This document shows, piece by piece, positions 34,903 through 43,546 of a stretch of DNA of 64,000 bases. The translations under genes and the position numbers were made by a program. The notes beneath the pieces are model-generated. The model had not been told where the DNA came from. It saw only the letters and a list, made by a program, of their open reading frames with translations, and ran no database searches. Position 1 is the stretch's first letter, and each line of letters begins with the position of its first letter. Origin of the DNA: Sporocytophaga myxococcoides DSM 11118 (GTDB lineage: Bacteria > Bacteroidota > Bacteroidia > Cytophagales > Cytophagaceae); NCBI RefSeq assembly GCF_000426725.1, contig NZ_AUFX01000012.1:62001-126000 (forward strand), read 5' to 3'.

Positions 34903-36588
34903 CTAAAGAGTTTTAGGAAAGTAAATCCGAAAAATTGATCCTTCACCTTCTACACTGTCAACTTCAATTTTTCCATTTGCATTTTCAATTATACGTTTGA
35001 CGATATATAGACCAATCCCAGAGCCCTCAATATGACTTTGAAGCCTTTTAAACATTGAGAATATTTTTTCCTGTTGACCTTCCTTTATACCTAAACCATT
35101 ATCTTTAATTTCCAAAACAGTGTATCCTGCTTTTCTTTCTGTTCTTATTTCTATCAATGGTGTTCTTTCAGGTGATCTGTATTTAATGGCGTTGATTAGT
35201 ACATTGTAAAATACGCTTCGGAAGTTTACTTTTGAAAACTTCAGTTTTGATATTTCAGATAAGTCTGAATTTATTATAGCACCAGACTCTTTTATCTGAT
35301 TCTGAACATCAAGTTTTAATTCTTCTAGCACTGAGGCTATGTCTATGACCTCTATATCTTCATGGATATTCTTCTGAATTTTTCCTATATCTGTGAGTTC
35401 TTTGATAGTTCTTTGAAAGCGTTCAATTGATCCTTTTATAAGATGAAAGATGTTTTCTATCTCTTCATCCCTAATAAGTTTTTCATGGAGAGACACATCT
35501 AGCATATCCAGAAGTCCATCGATATTGGCTACAGGAGCTTTTAAATCATGTGAGGCGGTGTATACGAAATTATCCAGGTCCTGATTTATTTTATTAAGTT
35601 CGACATTATTCAGGCTAAGTTGTTCATTCATTTTTTCAATATCTTCCTTAACTTTTGCAAGATATTCAAGTGTCAGTTTTTGATCATGTATCTCTGTTGC
35701 AGTGCCGAACCATTTTACAATCTTGCCTTTTGAATCTTTCATAGGTAATGCCCTTGAAAGATGCCACCTATATTCGCCATCTCCTCTCCGCAGCCTGTAT
35801 TCTAATTCATAAGGTTCTCCTGTAAGGAGGGAGTGTCTCCATCTGTTTAATGTTCTAATATAGTCCTGCGGATGTAAGATTTTGAGCCAACCCCACCCCT
35901 TACTATGCTCAAAGTCCATTCCTGCATAGTCAAATCCATGTTTATTGATATAATCAATTGCACCTTTAGAATTGGCCGTCCAGACAATTTGGGGAATAGA
36001 GTTTGCAAGAAAGCGGTACCTTTCTTCGCTTAGCTTAGCACTCTCTTCTGCTTTCGAACGTTCTTTTATTTGTTTTTTCAGTTCTTTATTTGCGTGTTCC
36101 AGTTCCGATGTTCTTTCCTTTACATTGGATTCTAGTTCTTCATTGAACTTTTTTATTTTATCATTGGCAATTTTCAGATCTGTTATATCAACAGAAATGC
36201 CCAGTAAATATTGGGGTTTACCATTGACGAAGGAGATGGGTATTTTCTGAGTATGTAACCATTTTAAACCATCCTTGGTGCTGATAGGTTCTTCAGGGAT
36301 GTTTAGAGGAATTCCATTGTCAAGGACAGATCTGTCCTGAGATGTAAAAAAATCGGCCTGTTTTTTAGAAAAGAAATCATAATCATTTTTTCCTAACAGT
36401 TGGTTCTTGTGATAGCCAAGAAGAATTTCTCCAGCTCTGTTCAGTGCTCTAAATCGCAATTCTTTAGCATCTTTTATAAATACCATTGCTGGCATATTCT
36501 CAAGCACGGTTTCAAGAACGATTGTGGAATTCTGCTGTTCTCTCCCGATATTTAAAAAGTTTCTGAACCATTTGCTTAAAGATTGCAT
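34903..36588 (-). CDS. Soluble PAS-PAS sensor histidine kinase
   Basis: A 561-residue kinase without membrane helices. PAS 1 is about 22-140, a coiled coil about 145-185, PAS 2 with PAC about 190-310, then a second coiled coil. The H box TASHDLKAP gives His347; N box NVLINAIKYRS, G1 IKDNGLGI and G2 EGSGIGLYI follow. Its C-terminal half is a close relative of the kinase at 20147-22261, although the sensor halves differ. No response regulator is adjacent. Confidence 0.93.
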   Translation of the reverse strand: MQSLSKWFRNFLNIGREQQNSTIVLETVLENMPAMVFIKDAKELRFRALNRAGEILLGYHKNQLLGKNDYDFFSKKQADFFTSQDRSVLDNGIPLNIPEEPISTKDGLKWLHTQKIPISFVNGKPQYLLGISVDITDLKIANDKIKKFNEELESNVKERTSELEHANKELKKQIKERSKAEESAKLSEERYRFLANSIPQIVWTANSKGAIDYINKHGFDYAGMDFEHSKGWGWLKILHPQDYIRTLNRWRHSLLTGEPYELEYRLRRGDGEYRWHLSRALPMKDSKGKIVKWFGTATEIHDQKLTLEYLAKVKEDIEKMNEQLSLNNVELNKINQDLDNFVYTASHDLKAPVANIDGLLDMLDVSLHEKLIRDEEIENIFHLIKGSIERFQRTIKELTDIGKIQKNIHEDIEVIDIASVLEELKLDVQNQIKESGAIINSDLSEISKLKFSKVNFRSVFYNVLINAIKYRSPERTPLIEIRTERKAGYTVLEIKDNGLGIKEGQQEKIFSMFKRLQSHIEGSGIGLYIVKRIIENANGKIEVDSVEGEGSIFRIYFPKTL

Positions 36589-36753
36589 ATCCCTTCAATT
36601 CTAGACGTCTTTTAACCCATAACATTTATATAACATATTTAAATAGAGACAAGTTGCCAAGATAGTCTTCCCTTGGTTTATACAGAAGTACCATTGCTCC
36701 AAAGTTTTGTAAATTAAACCACAAAGCTCATCGGTTTAAGTATTGACAATTTA

Positions 36754-36761
36754 TATATTTG
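36754..36761 (+). promoter_or_regulatory. Putative -7 box (TATATTTG) of the GbsR-like gene
   Basis: Matches TAnnTTTG, 26 bp before ATG 36788, implying a leader of about 20 nt. The -33 element is unclear. Confidence 0.4.
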
Positions 36762-36787
36762 TAATTGCTTGATCACAAACTATCTAT

Positions 36788-37276
36788 ATGAATGAATCTA
36801 TTCTAACAGCAAAGCAGCGTGAACTAATTGAGAAATTAGGAGTGGCACATGAAAAATCAGGAATGCAGCCTGCACCAGCAAGAATCCTTGGGTTATTGCT
36901 GGTTTCAGACAAAACAGAACTTACCTTTGAAGAAATTCAGAACAGTTTAAAAATCAGCAAAAGTTCGACAAGTGCTTCCCTGAATCTTTTGATTTCACTT
37001 AACAGAATTGAGTACGTCACTTATTCCGGAGTTAGAAAAAGGTATTTTCGTTTGAAAATCTATAACTGGAAAGAGGATATGAAAAAGCAGATGGAAGGAA
37101 TTTCTGAGATGAGTACTCTGTTCAAGGAAGTTATGAAACAAAGGTCAAAAACTACAAAAGATTTTAATCAAGCTTTATACGAAATCGTTGATTTTTTCGA
37201 TTTCTTCAATGATGAAGTTCCGGCAATTTTTAAAAAATGGGAGCAGAAGTATAAAAAAAATAAAGAAGGCAAATAA
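36788..37276 (+). CDS. GbsR/MarR-type transcriptional regulator
   Basis: A 162-residue winged-helix regulator. RILGLLLVSDKTELTFEEIQ and SLKISKSSTSASLNLLISLNRIEYVTYSGVRKRYF form the recognition helix and wing typical of the GbsR branch of MarR proteins; the C-terminal part is helical and charged, consistent with dimerisation. The effector is unknown. It is 104 bp upstream of a TonB receptor operon, and a long palindrome fills the gap, so it probably controls that operon. Confidence 0.88.
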   Translation: MNESILTAKQRELIEKLGVAHEKSGMQPAPARILGLLLVSDKTELTFEEIQNSLKISKSSTSASLNLLISLNRIEYVTYSGVRKRYFRLKIYNWKEDMKKQMEGISEMSTLFKEVMKQRSKTTKDFNQALYEIVDFFDFFNDEVPAIFKKWEQKYKKNKEGK

Positions 37277-37286
37277 GTTCTTTATT

Positions 37287-37329
37287 TTAGTTAACTTAGT
37301 TCAGAATTTCCAGAACTAAACTTAACTAA
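37287..37329. promoter_or_regulatory. 43-bp palindrome between the regulator and TonB receptor genes
   Basis: Left arm TTAGTTAACTTAGTTC (37287-37302) and right arm GAACTAAACTTAACTAA (37313-37329) are near-perfect inverses around a 10-nt centre; each arm itself repeats TTAGTT. It could be the operator of the GbsR-like protein. A T-rich stretch follows, so a terminator function is an alternative. Confidence 0.5.
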
Positions 37330-37380
37330 TGTTTTTGTTTCTCCGGAGACTATCATACCAATAGAGGAAATAATAGTTAC

Positions 37381-39738
37381 ATGATTTTGAGTAGAGTTTA
37401 CAATCTTAGTCTGTCAACATACAAAAGCAGACTTTTATTATTAGCGTTAGTTTTTTTAGTTTCATTTAAAAGCTATTCACAGACTAATCACACTATCAGC
37501 GGGATAGTTAAAGATAATGAGACAGGAGATGTTTTGATAGGTGCTACAGTCTCCGTTAAGGAATCCTCAACAGGGACAGTAGCAAATGAAAAGGGATACT
37601 ACTCCTTATCTCTTCCGGAAGGCAGCTACACCCTGATGATTAATTTTTTTGGGTACAAACCAAAGGAGATAAAGGTCGACCTCAAAAAAGATCTGACATT
37701 AAATATATCAATGTCTGAAGATGTTGATGAGCTTAAGGAAGTTATTGTCACCACTGAAAAGAAAAATGATAACATCACAAAAGCAGAAATAGGTGTTGAA
37801 AAGCTTGAAGTAAAAGAGATTAATAAAATACCTGTTTTATTAGGAGAGAAGGATATCATTAAATCCATTCAGCTTATTCCAGGTGTTAAATCCGGAGAAG
37901 GTACTGCCGGATTTTATGTACGTGGAGGCGGGGTAGATCAAAACCTTGTATTGTTAGATGATGCACCGATCTACAATGCATCCCATTTGCTTGGATTTTT
38001 CTCAGTATTTAATTCTGATGCTATCAACGATCTCACTATTTATAAAGGAGGAATACCTGCCCAATTTGGTGGACGTTTGTCTTCAGTATTGGATATAAAA
38101 TCCAATGAAGGAAATTACAAGAAACTAAGTGCAAACGGAGGTATAGGTCTTATATCTTCCAGATTAAATATAGAAGCTCCGATTGTTAAAGACAAGGCAT
38201 CGATCATGCTTGCAGGTAGAAGATCTTATGCAGACTTATTCCTGAAGCTTTCTCCTGATGAAGGTATTAAAAACTCAAGGCTTTACTTCTATGACCTGAA
38301 TGGCAAGCTAACATTCCGTCTTGGTGAGAAAGACAGAATTTTCATAAGCGGATATTTCGGTAGAGATGTTTTAGGATATAAGAAATTATTCAACTTCGAC
38401 TGGGGTAATGCAGCGGCTACAGTAAAGTGGATGCATACATTTAATGATAAATGGTACTCTAGCACATCACTAATTCACTCTGATTATAGGTACAGAATAA
38501 AACTTGACTTTAGCGGCACTTCAATATTTATTATTTCCAAAATCAACAATGATCAGCTAAAGCAGGATTTTCAATATGTACAGAGTCCTAGAAGTAAATT
38601 TAATTTCGGAGTAATTACCTCTTACCTTAAAGTTGTACCGGGTATAGTTACAACTAAGTCAGATAACACTGAAAACGAAGAGAAGCTAAGCAATAAAGTC
38701 GGATGGGAAAATGCAGCCTATGTATCTCATGAATTTAAATATTCAGAGAAACTGAATTTTGTTTACGGACTTCGTTTAACTTCTTTCTCTGTACTCGGTC
38801 CAGGTGAGTTCCTCGATATTGATAAAAATGGAAATACACTGGATACAACAATTTATGGTAATGGTAAAATTGTGAAAACATATTTGAATCTTGAGCCGAG
38901 ATTTGCTGCGAGTTATGTTTTTAATGAAAAAACTTCGATTAAGGCTTCTTATTGCAGAACCACACAGAATGTTCATTTACTGAGTAATAGTACATCGGGA
39001 AGTCCTACAGACCAATGGATTCCTACAAGTAAATATGTAAAGCCTGAGATAGGTGATCAGGTATCTGTGGGTTATTTCAGGAATTTTAATGACAATAAGT
39101 TTCAGTTCTCTGCAGAGGCTTATTATAAAGACATGAAAAATCAGGTGGACTTTAAAAACAATGCTGAGCTTAGCCTGAATAATAATGTCGAAAACCAAAT
39201 ATTGATAGGTAAAGGAAGAGCTTATGGTATTGAGTTTTTCCTGAAAAAGAAATATGGAAAATTTAATGGATGGATTGGATATACTATTTCAAAAACGGAA
39301 AGAAAGTTTGATCTTATAAATGATGGGGCATATTATCCTGCCAAACAAGACAGACGTCATGATATTTCAATTGTAGGAATTTACGAATTATCCCCTAAGT
39401 GGACTTTATCAGGTTCGTGGGTATATTATACAGGAAATGCTATTACGTTTCCAAGCGGTAAATACTATGCAGATAACAGAGTTGTCTTTTATTATGGAGA
39501 CAGAAATCAAGACAGGATGCCAGATTATCACCGACTGGATATTGGTGCCACATGGATCAGAAAGAAAACAGATAAGTTTGAATCCAGCTGGACATTTTCC
39601 ATCTATAATCTTTATGGAAGAGCCAACCCTTATATGATTTATTTCAGGGAGAATAAAACAGATGCCTCTAAAACAGAAGCTGTCAAAGTAACACTTTTTA
39701 AAATGGTACCATCGTTCACTTATAATTTTAAATTCTGA
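37381..39738 (+). CDS. TonB-dependent receptor with carboxypeptidase-like N-terminal domain
   Basis: A 785-residue outer-membrane receptor. Signal peptide (about 1-33), a CarboxypepD_reg-like beta-sandwich (about 36-120; ISGIVKDNETGDVLIGATV), a plug domain (about 140-245; FYVRGGGVDQNLVLLDDAPI) and a C-terminal beta-barrel ending in aromatic FTYNFKF. Such receptors import siderophores, vitamins or oligomers using TonB/ExbBD energy; the substrate is unknown. It is followed after 7 bp by a DUF4249 lipoprotein, a recurrent Bacteroidota pairing. Confidence 0.93.
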   Translation: MILSRVYNLSLSTYKSRLLLLALVFLVSFKSYSQTNHTISGIVKDNETGDVLIGATVSVKESSTGTVANEKGYYSLSLPEGSYTLMINFFGYKPKEIKVDLKKDLTLNISMSEDVDELKEVIVTTEKKNDNITKAEIGVEKLEVKEINKIPVLLGEKDIIKSIQLIPGVKSGEGTAGFYVRGGGVDQNLVLLDDAPIYNASHLLGFFSVFNSDAINDLTIYKGGIPAQFGGRLSSVLDIKSNEGNYKKLSANGGIGLISSRLNIEAPIVKDKASIMLAGRRSYADLFLKLSPDEGIKNSRLYFYDLNGKLTFRLGEKDRIFISGYFGRDVLGYKKLFNFDWGNAAATVKWMHTFNDKWYSSTSLIHSDYRYRIKLDFSGTSIFIISKINNDQLKQDFQYVQSPRSKFNFGVITSYLKVVPGIVTTKSDNTENEEKLSNKVGWENAAYVSHEFKYSEKLNFVYGLRLTSFSVLGPGEFLDIDKNGNTLDTTIYGNGKIVKTYLNLEPRFAASYVFNEKTSIKASYCRTTQNVHLLSNSTSGSPTDQWIPTSKYVKPEIGDQVSVGYFRNFNDNKFQFSAEAYYKDMKNQVDFKNNAELSLNNNVENQILIGKGRAYGIEFFLKKKYGKFNGWIGYTISKTERKFDLINDGAYYPAKQDRRHDISIVGIYELSPKWTLSGSWVYYTGNAITFPSGKYYADNRVVFYYGDRNQDRMPDYHRLDIGATWIRKKTDKFESSWTFSIYNLYGRANPYMIYFRENKTDASKTEAVKVTLFKMVPSFTYNFKF

Positions 39739-39745
39739 TAAATAT

Positions 39746-40564
39746 ATGGAAATGAAATTTAGCCGATTTGCATATATTGCTTTTGTTTCAGCCTTGTCTT
39801 TTCTTATTTCTTCATGCGAAAAAGTCATAGATCTGAAGCTCAAAAATTCAGAAGCAGGCATTGTGATAGAAGGTGCAGTTACAGACCAGCCAGGCCCTTA
39901 TAGGGTAAAGATTAGCAGAAAGGTCAACTTTGATCAGCCAAATGTTTTTCCTGCTGTTAGCGGGGCTTCTGTTATCATCTCAGACAATATTGGTAGCAGA
40001 GATACGTTAAAGGAAGTCCGACCAGGCGTTTATGAAACTAATTCCATAGTTGGAGTTGCTGGCAATACATATACACTAAGCGTTGGTGATCAGGGAAACA
40101 CATATACAGGGCAATCTGTTATGCCTTCACCAGTAGCCATTGACAGCATTAGTATAGACTATTTTCTCTTCGGTGGCCCGGATACTGCAAAGTTTGTTAA
40201 AGTAACCTTTAAAGATCCGCAAGGGGTGAAGAATTATTACAGAATCTTGGAGGTATTTAATGGAGATACACTCAAAGGTATGCACCTGGAAGATGATAAT
40301 TTTAGAGATGGACAAAAAATTACACAGCCAGTATTCGAAGATGGTGAAGATGGAAATTTTCAGACATTCAAATCCGGCGATGTTGTTACCATACTTTTAT
40401 TATCTATCGATGAAAATACTTATAAGTATTTAAGAGGCGTAGAAGCAGTTACAGATGGAGGACAGTCTGCATCTCCTGCCAATCCTCCCTCAAACCTCTC
40501 CAGACCTGCTTTGGGTTGTTTCAGTGCTCATTCTTTTACTTCCAGGACAATTATAGTGAAGTAA
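39746..40564 (+). CDS. DUF4249 lipoprotein
   Basis: A 272-residue lipoprotein: short signal with lipobox ISSC (Cys24), then VIDLKLKNSEAGIVIEGAVTD, the opening typical of DUF4249. The rest is beta-rich. These proteins are usually encoded directly after TonB receptors of this class and are thought to be surface or periplasmic accessory proteins of the uptake system, though their exact role is not established. Co-transcribed with the receptor (7-bp gap). Met3 is an alternative start. Confidence 0.87.
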   Translation: MEMKFSRFAYIAFVSALSFLISSCEKVIDLKLKNSEAGIVIEGAVTDQPGPYRVKISRKVNFDQPNVFPAVSGASVIISDNIGSRDTLKEVRPGVYETNSIVGVAGNTYTLSVGDQGNTYTGQSVMPSPVAIDSISIDYFLFGGPDTAKFVKVTFKDPQGVKNYYRILEVFNGDTLKGMHLEDDNFRDGQKITQPVFEDGEDGNFQTFKSGDVVTILLLSIDENTYKYLRGVEAVTDGGQSASPANPPSNLSRPALGCFSAHSFTSRTIIVK

Positions 40565-41277
40565 TTATTAGTTATGCTTTCCAATAAAGGGAAATCAGGT
40601 ATGCTCTTGGTTTCCATTTATTGTATAATAGGGTAATTAAAACGAATTATTTTTTGGCAACTATTTTTTAAATCTTTACGTAGCGATTTTATGCTTAGGT
40701 CAGAGAGGAATTTATTTCTTGAAAGCAGCTCCTATACCAATTGATTTTTTGACCTGCTTTATACATACAATATCATCTTTCCGTTTTCTTTCAAGAAAAA
40801 ATTTGATAATCAAAATTACTTATCCCTTGTTGACAGTCATTTAATGGCTTGAAAATTTGGTTTTACCTATAGCTTTAATGCATTAATTGATAAAGCGAAA
40901 CGTTTTATTGGAAATAACGTTCATGCAATCAAATACTTCAACTACAGAATTTCAAGTAGCTAATTCTTCTTATAGAATCTTATTTAATAAAAGTAGCAAG
41001 AATCATTATCGGTAGCACCCGATAATAATTTGAAGGAAGAATTATCACAGGACCTGAGCAGAAGCATTCAAATTTACAGAAGGCCAATATGACCGGAAAT
41101 TTACAAATACCACCAATAGAATTAACAGATAACAGGAAAAGTTATGAAATTAAAAATGCTGTTTCGGATGGATTTCATTCGTTCCCGATCACTTTACAAC
41201 CGGTTCAGGAATTGAATGATATAATTGTACTTTCAACAGCTTTTTCAAAATTCCAAATAGTAATCTGCGCGTAGTGT
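40565..41277. other. 713-bp non-coding or decayed region with two inverted repeats
   Basis: Between the DUF4249 gene and cheR. It contains a 10-bp inverted repeat TTCTTGAAAG/CTTTCAAGAA (40716-40725, 40788-40797) and an 8-bp perfect hairpin ATTATCGG/CCGATAAT (41005-41012, 41019-41026) without a T tract. Short open frames at 40924-41016 and 41089-41274 (61 codons, ending 3 bp before cheR) have no recognisable family; they could be leader peptides or remnants. Confidence 0.45.
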
Positions 41278-42108
41278 ATGGTACAGGAGATTGGTGTTTC
41301 GGAAATTAACAGGGTTGTTTCTGTTGTTCGGGAGAAGTTTGACCTTGACTTCAGTAATTATGCGGTATCCTCTTTCAAGAGGCGACTGGAAAGACTTATA
41401 GAAGTTCGCAATTACAAGACTATAGACAATCTTATTTTCAAAATTGAAAATAATAATTTTAGCAAAGAGGAGTTTTTGCACGAAATCACTGTAAATGTTA
41501 CAGAGATGTTCCGCGATCCTTCTTTCTGGAAAGCTATCAAGAAAGTATTAACCTTCTCGCTCGAGTCACTTCCTAAAATTCGTATTTGGCATGCCGCCTG
41601 CTCTTCCGGTGAAGAGGTGTATTCCATGTTGATTCTTTTAAAAGAAATGAATTTGCTGGATAAATGCGAAATCGTGGCTTCAGATATAGACAATATGATC
41701 TTGGCAAGAGCGAAGGATGGAACAATAGCAATGAGAAACATGGAGCTGAATTGCAAGAACTACGCTCGTGTACATGACGATTATCAGGATTTGATGAAAT
41801 ATTTTAAAGTGGATGGAGAATATTGCAAATTCGACAAGTCCCTTTTATCTAGGGTCTCATTTAGAAATATTGATCTTGTGAAAGCTGAATGTACATCTAA
41901 GTATGATATAATATTTTGCAGAAATGTTATGATCTACTTTAATCAGTCTTTGCAGTCCAAGGTATTGAATCTCCTTCACCAAAGTTTATTTATTCATAGT
42001 TATCTAGTAGTAGGGACAAAGGAAACAATTTCTTCGGCGTTGGAGGTAGCTCCCAAGTTTATCTCAGTGAATAATGAAGAAAAGATATATAAGAAAATCA
42101 AAGATTAG
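41278..42108 (+). CDS. cheR: CheR-family protein-glutamate methyltransferase
   Basis: A 276-residue CheR. The N-terminal helical domain (ISVVREKFDLDFSNY-like, KRRLERLIEVRN) is followed by the SAM-binding domain with IWHAACSSGEEVYSM, EIVASDIDN and YDIIFCRNVMIYFN. CheR methylates chemoreceptor glutamates; no CheB, CheA, CheW or receptor gene lies nearby, so it may act in a non-classical pathway. It stands alone, 490 bp upstream of the SiaB-like gene on the same strand. Confidence 0.92.
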   Translation: MVQEIGVSEINRVVSVVREKFDLDFSNYAVSSFKRRLERLIEVRNYKTIDNLIFKIENNNFSKEEFLHEITVNVTEMFRDPSFWKAIKKVLTFSLESLPKIRIWHAACSSGEEVYSMLILLKEMNLLDKCEIVASDIDNMILARAKDGTIAMRNMELNCKNYARVHDDYQDLMKYFKVDGEYCKFDKSLLSRVSFRNIDLVKAECTSKYDIIFCRNVMIYFNQSLQSKVLNLLHQSLFIHSYLVVGTKETISSALEVAPKFISVNNEEKIYKKIKD

Positions 42109-42598
42109 TAATTGTATAAGTGTTATTTAATAATACCAGAAATTAATAATTTCTCTGTTTAGCTCCTTCTAAACTGCAAAATTAAATCAAGCTAAGGAAC
42201 CCAGATATCCCAGCCCTTTCAACCAGGAAAAGCTGCTTATCTGTTTTGGACTCAACTCTGTTGGTCAATCCGGATATCAGATTCAGAGATTAAGTATTCA
42301 TATCGTCAATTATAGATCGTTATATGATTCTTCATTTTCAATAGCGGGAGTGTTGGATTATCTCACCTGCTTTGTTCAATTATCAGGGTGGTGGTTGATT
42401 CTGAAGGTTTGAAAATCAGACAAATTTACTGGTCATTTATTGAAACCCTTATCAACAAGATAAAGTATACATGTTTCCCGTAGGCATATGTTTTTCGAGT
42501 AAAAGTAGTGTATTGGGGAATTTGTGAAAAATGAAACTCGTGCTTCCAGAGCTTGGAAATGCCTATAATATTGTAACAATTAATCAATAATAATTTTT
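42109..42598. other. 490-bp intergenic region upstream of the Sia-like cluster
   Basis: I see no gene, RNA or strong hairpin. It probably carries the promoter of the cluster starting at 42599, but no TAnnTTTG match was found near the start. Confidence 0.45.
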
Positions 42599-43141
42599 AT
42601 GAAATACATCTATGAAATTCACCGGATAATGTCAGACAAGAGTTTGATTCTGGTATATGAAGGAGAATTTACACAGGAGATAACCAAGTCTGTGCTAGTG
42701 ATGGCAGAAAGAAATATGGACTATACCGGTGAAGAGAGTAACATTAAAAGGAAAGTTTTTAACGTTATGGTAGAGTGTCTTCAGAACATCTGCAAGCATG
42801 CAGACAGCGTTCAGGAGAAGGAAAAGGAAGCCATTTTCATGATTGGAAAAGAAGCTGATTATTATATCATTACATCTGGTAACTATATTATAAATTCAGA
42901 CGTTCCATACCTGAAGAGTAAGTTGGAGAAAATAAATTCTCTGGACAAGGATGGCCTTAAAGTACTATATAAGGATATGATTTCTAAAAGTGAAATTTCA
43001 GATAAAGGAGGAGCTGGCCTGGGTTTTGTAGATATAGCAAGAAAGTCAGGAGAGAAACTTGAATTTGATTTTGAACCGATCAACGACGTTTATTCCTTTT
43101 TCTCTTTCAAAACATGTATTTCAAGAAGTAAAGATCTTTAA
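42599..43141 (+). CDS. siaB: SiaB-like kinase (DUF6272)
   Basis: A 180-residue GHKL-type protein. VMVECLQNICKHAD resembles the N box and GGAGLGFVDIARKSG the G2 box of HATPase folds. In Pseudomonas aeruginosa, SiaB is the kinase that phosphorylates the switch protein SiaC. Here the SiaC homologue follows after 21 bp, supporting a partner-switch pair. Cytoplasmic, no sensor domain visible. First gene of a compact same-strand cluster to 51502. Confidence 0.88.
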   Translation: MKYIYEIHRIMSDKSLILVYEGEFTQEITKSVLVMAERNMDYTGEESNIKRKVFNVMVECLQNICKHADSVQEKEKEAIFMIGKEADYYIITSGNYIINSDVPYLKSKLEKINSLDKDGLKVLYKDMISKSEISDKGGAGLGFVDIARKSGEKLEFDFEPINDVYSFFSFKTCISRSKDL

Positions 43142-43162
43142 AAATAATAATATACAATTCAT

Positions 43163-43525
43163 ATGAATCCAATAAAAATTGAAGGTACAGAAGATACTCC
43201 AGCAGTTTGTCTTGATAAAACTATAGGTGTATTTGAAGTTTCGGGCAGATCACTTCCTGAAGATGCTGCCGGTTTTTATGCTCCTATTCTCAAGTGGCTT
43301 GAAGGATATGCTGCTGATCCAAATCCTAAAACGGAATTTACTATTAAGCTTGAGTATTTCAATACAGCTTCTTCTAAGCTTCTTCTTGATCTTTTAACAA
43401 GACTGGAAAAGATTTCTAATGCTAAAATTCTTTGGTACTCTTATGAGGATGACGAAGATATGCAAGAAGCCGGACAAGAATTCTCTGAATTGGTAGAAGT
43501 ACCATTTGAATTAAAAAACTTTTAA
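43163..43525 (+). CDS. siaC: SiaC-family regulatory phosphoprotein (DUF1987)
   Basis: A 120-residue DUF1987 protein. FNTASSKLL carries Thr68, the same residue number and context as the threonine phosphorylated in P. aeruginosa SiaC. There the unphosphorylated form activates the diguanylate cyclase SiaD; no GGDEF gene lies here, and the next gene (21 bp on) encodes an ABC transporter. So the switch may control the transporter or an unlinked target (inference). Confidence 0.92.
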   Translation: MNPIKIEGTEDTPAVCLDKTIGVFEVSGRSLPEDAAGFYAPILKWLEGYAADPNPKTEFTIKLEYFNTASSKLLLDLLTRLEKISNAKILWYSYEDDEDMQEAGQEFSELVEVPFELKNF

Positions 43526-43546
43526 TAAAGGCTACGGAAGTAAGTT

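Noticed and set aside
39409-39861. 150-codon antisense frame across the TonB receptor and DUF4249 genes
   Set aside because: It spans the junction of two confidently assigned genes and shows no domain, signal or ribosome site.
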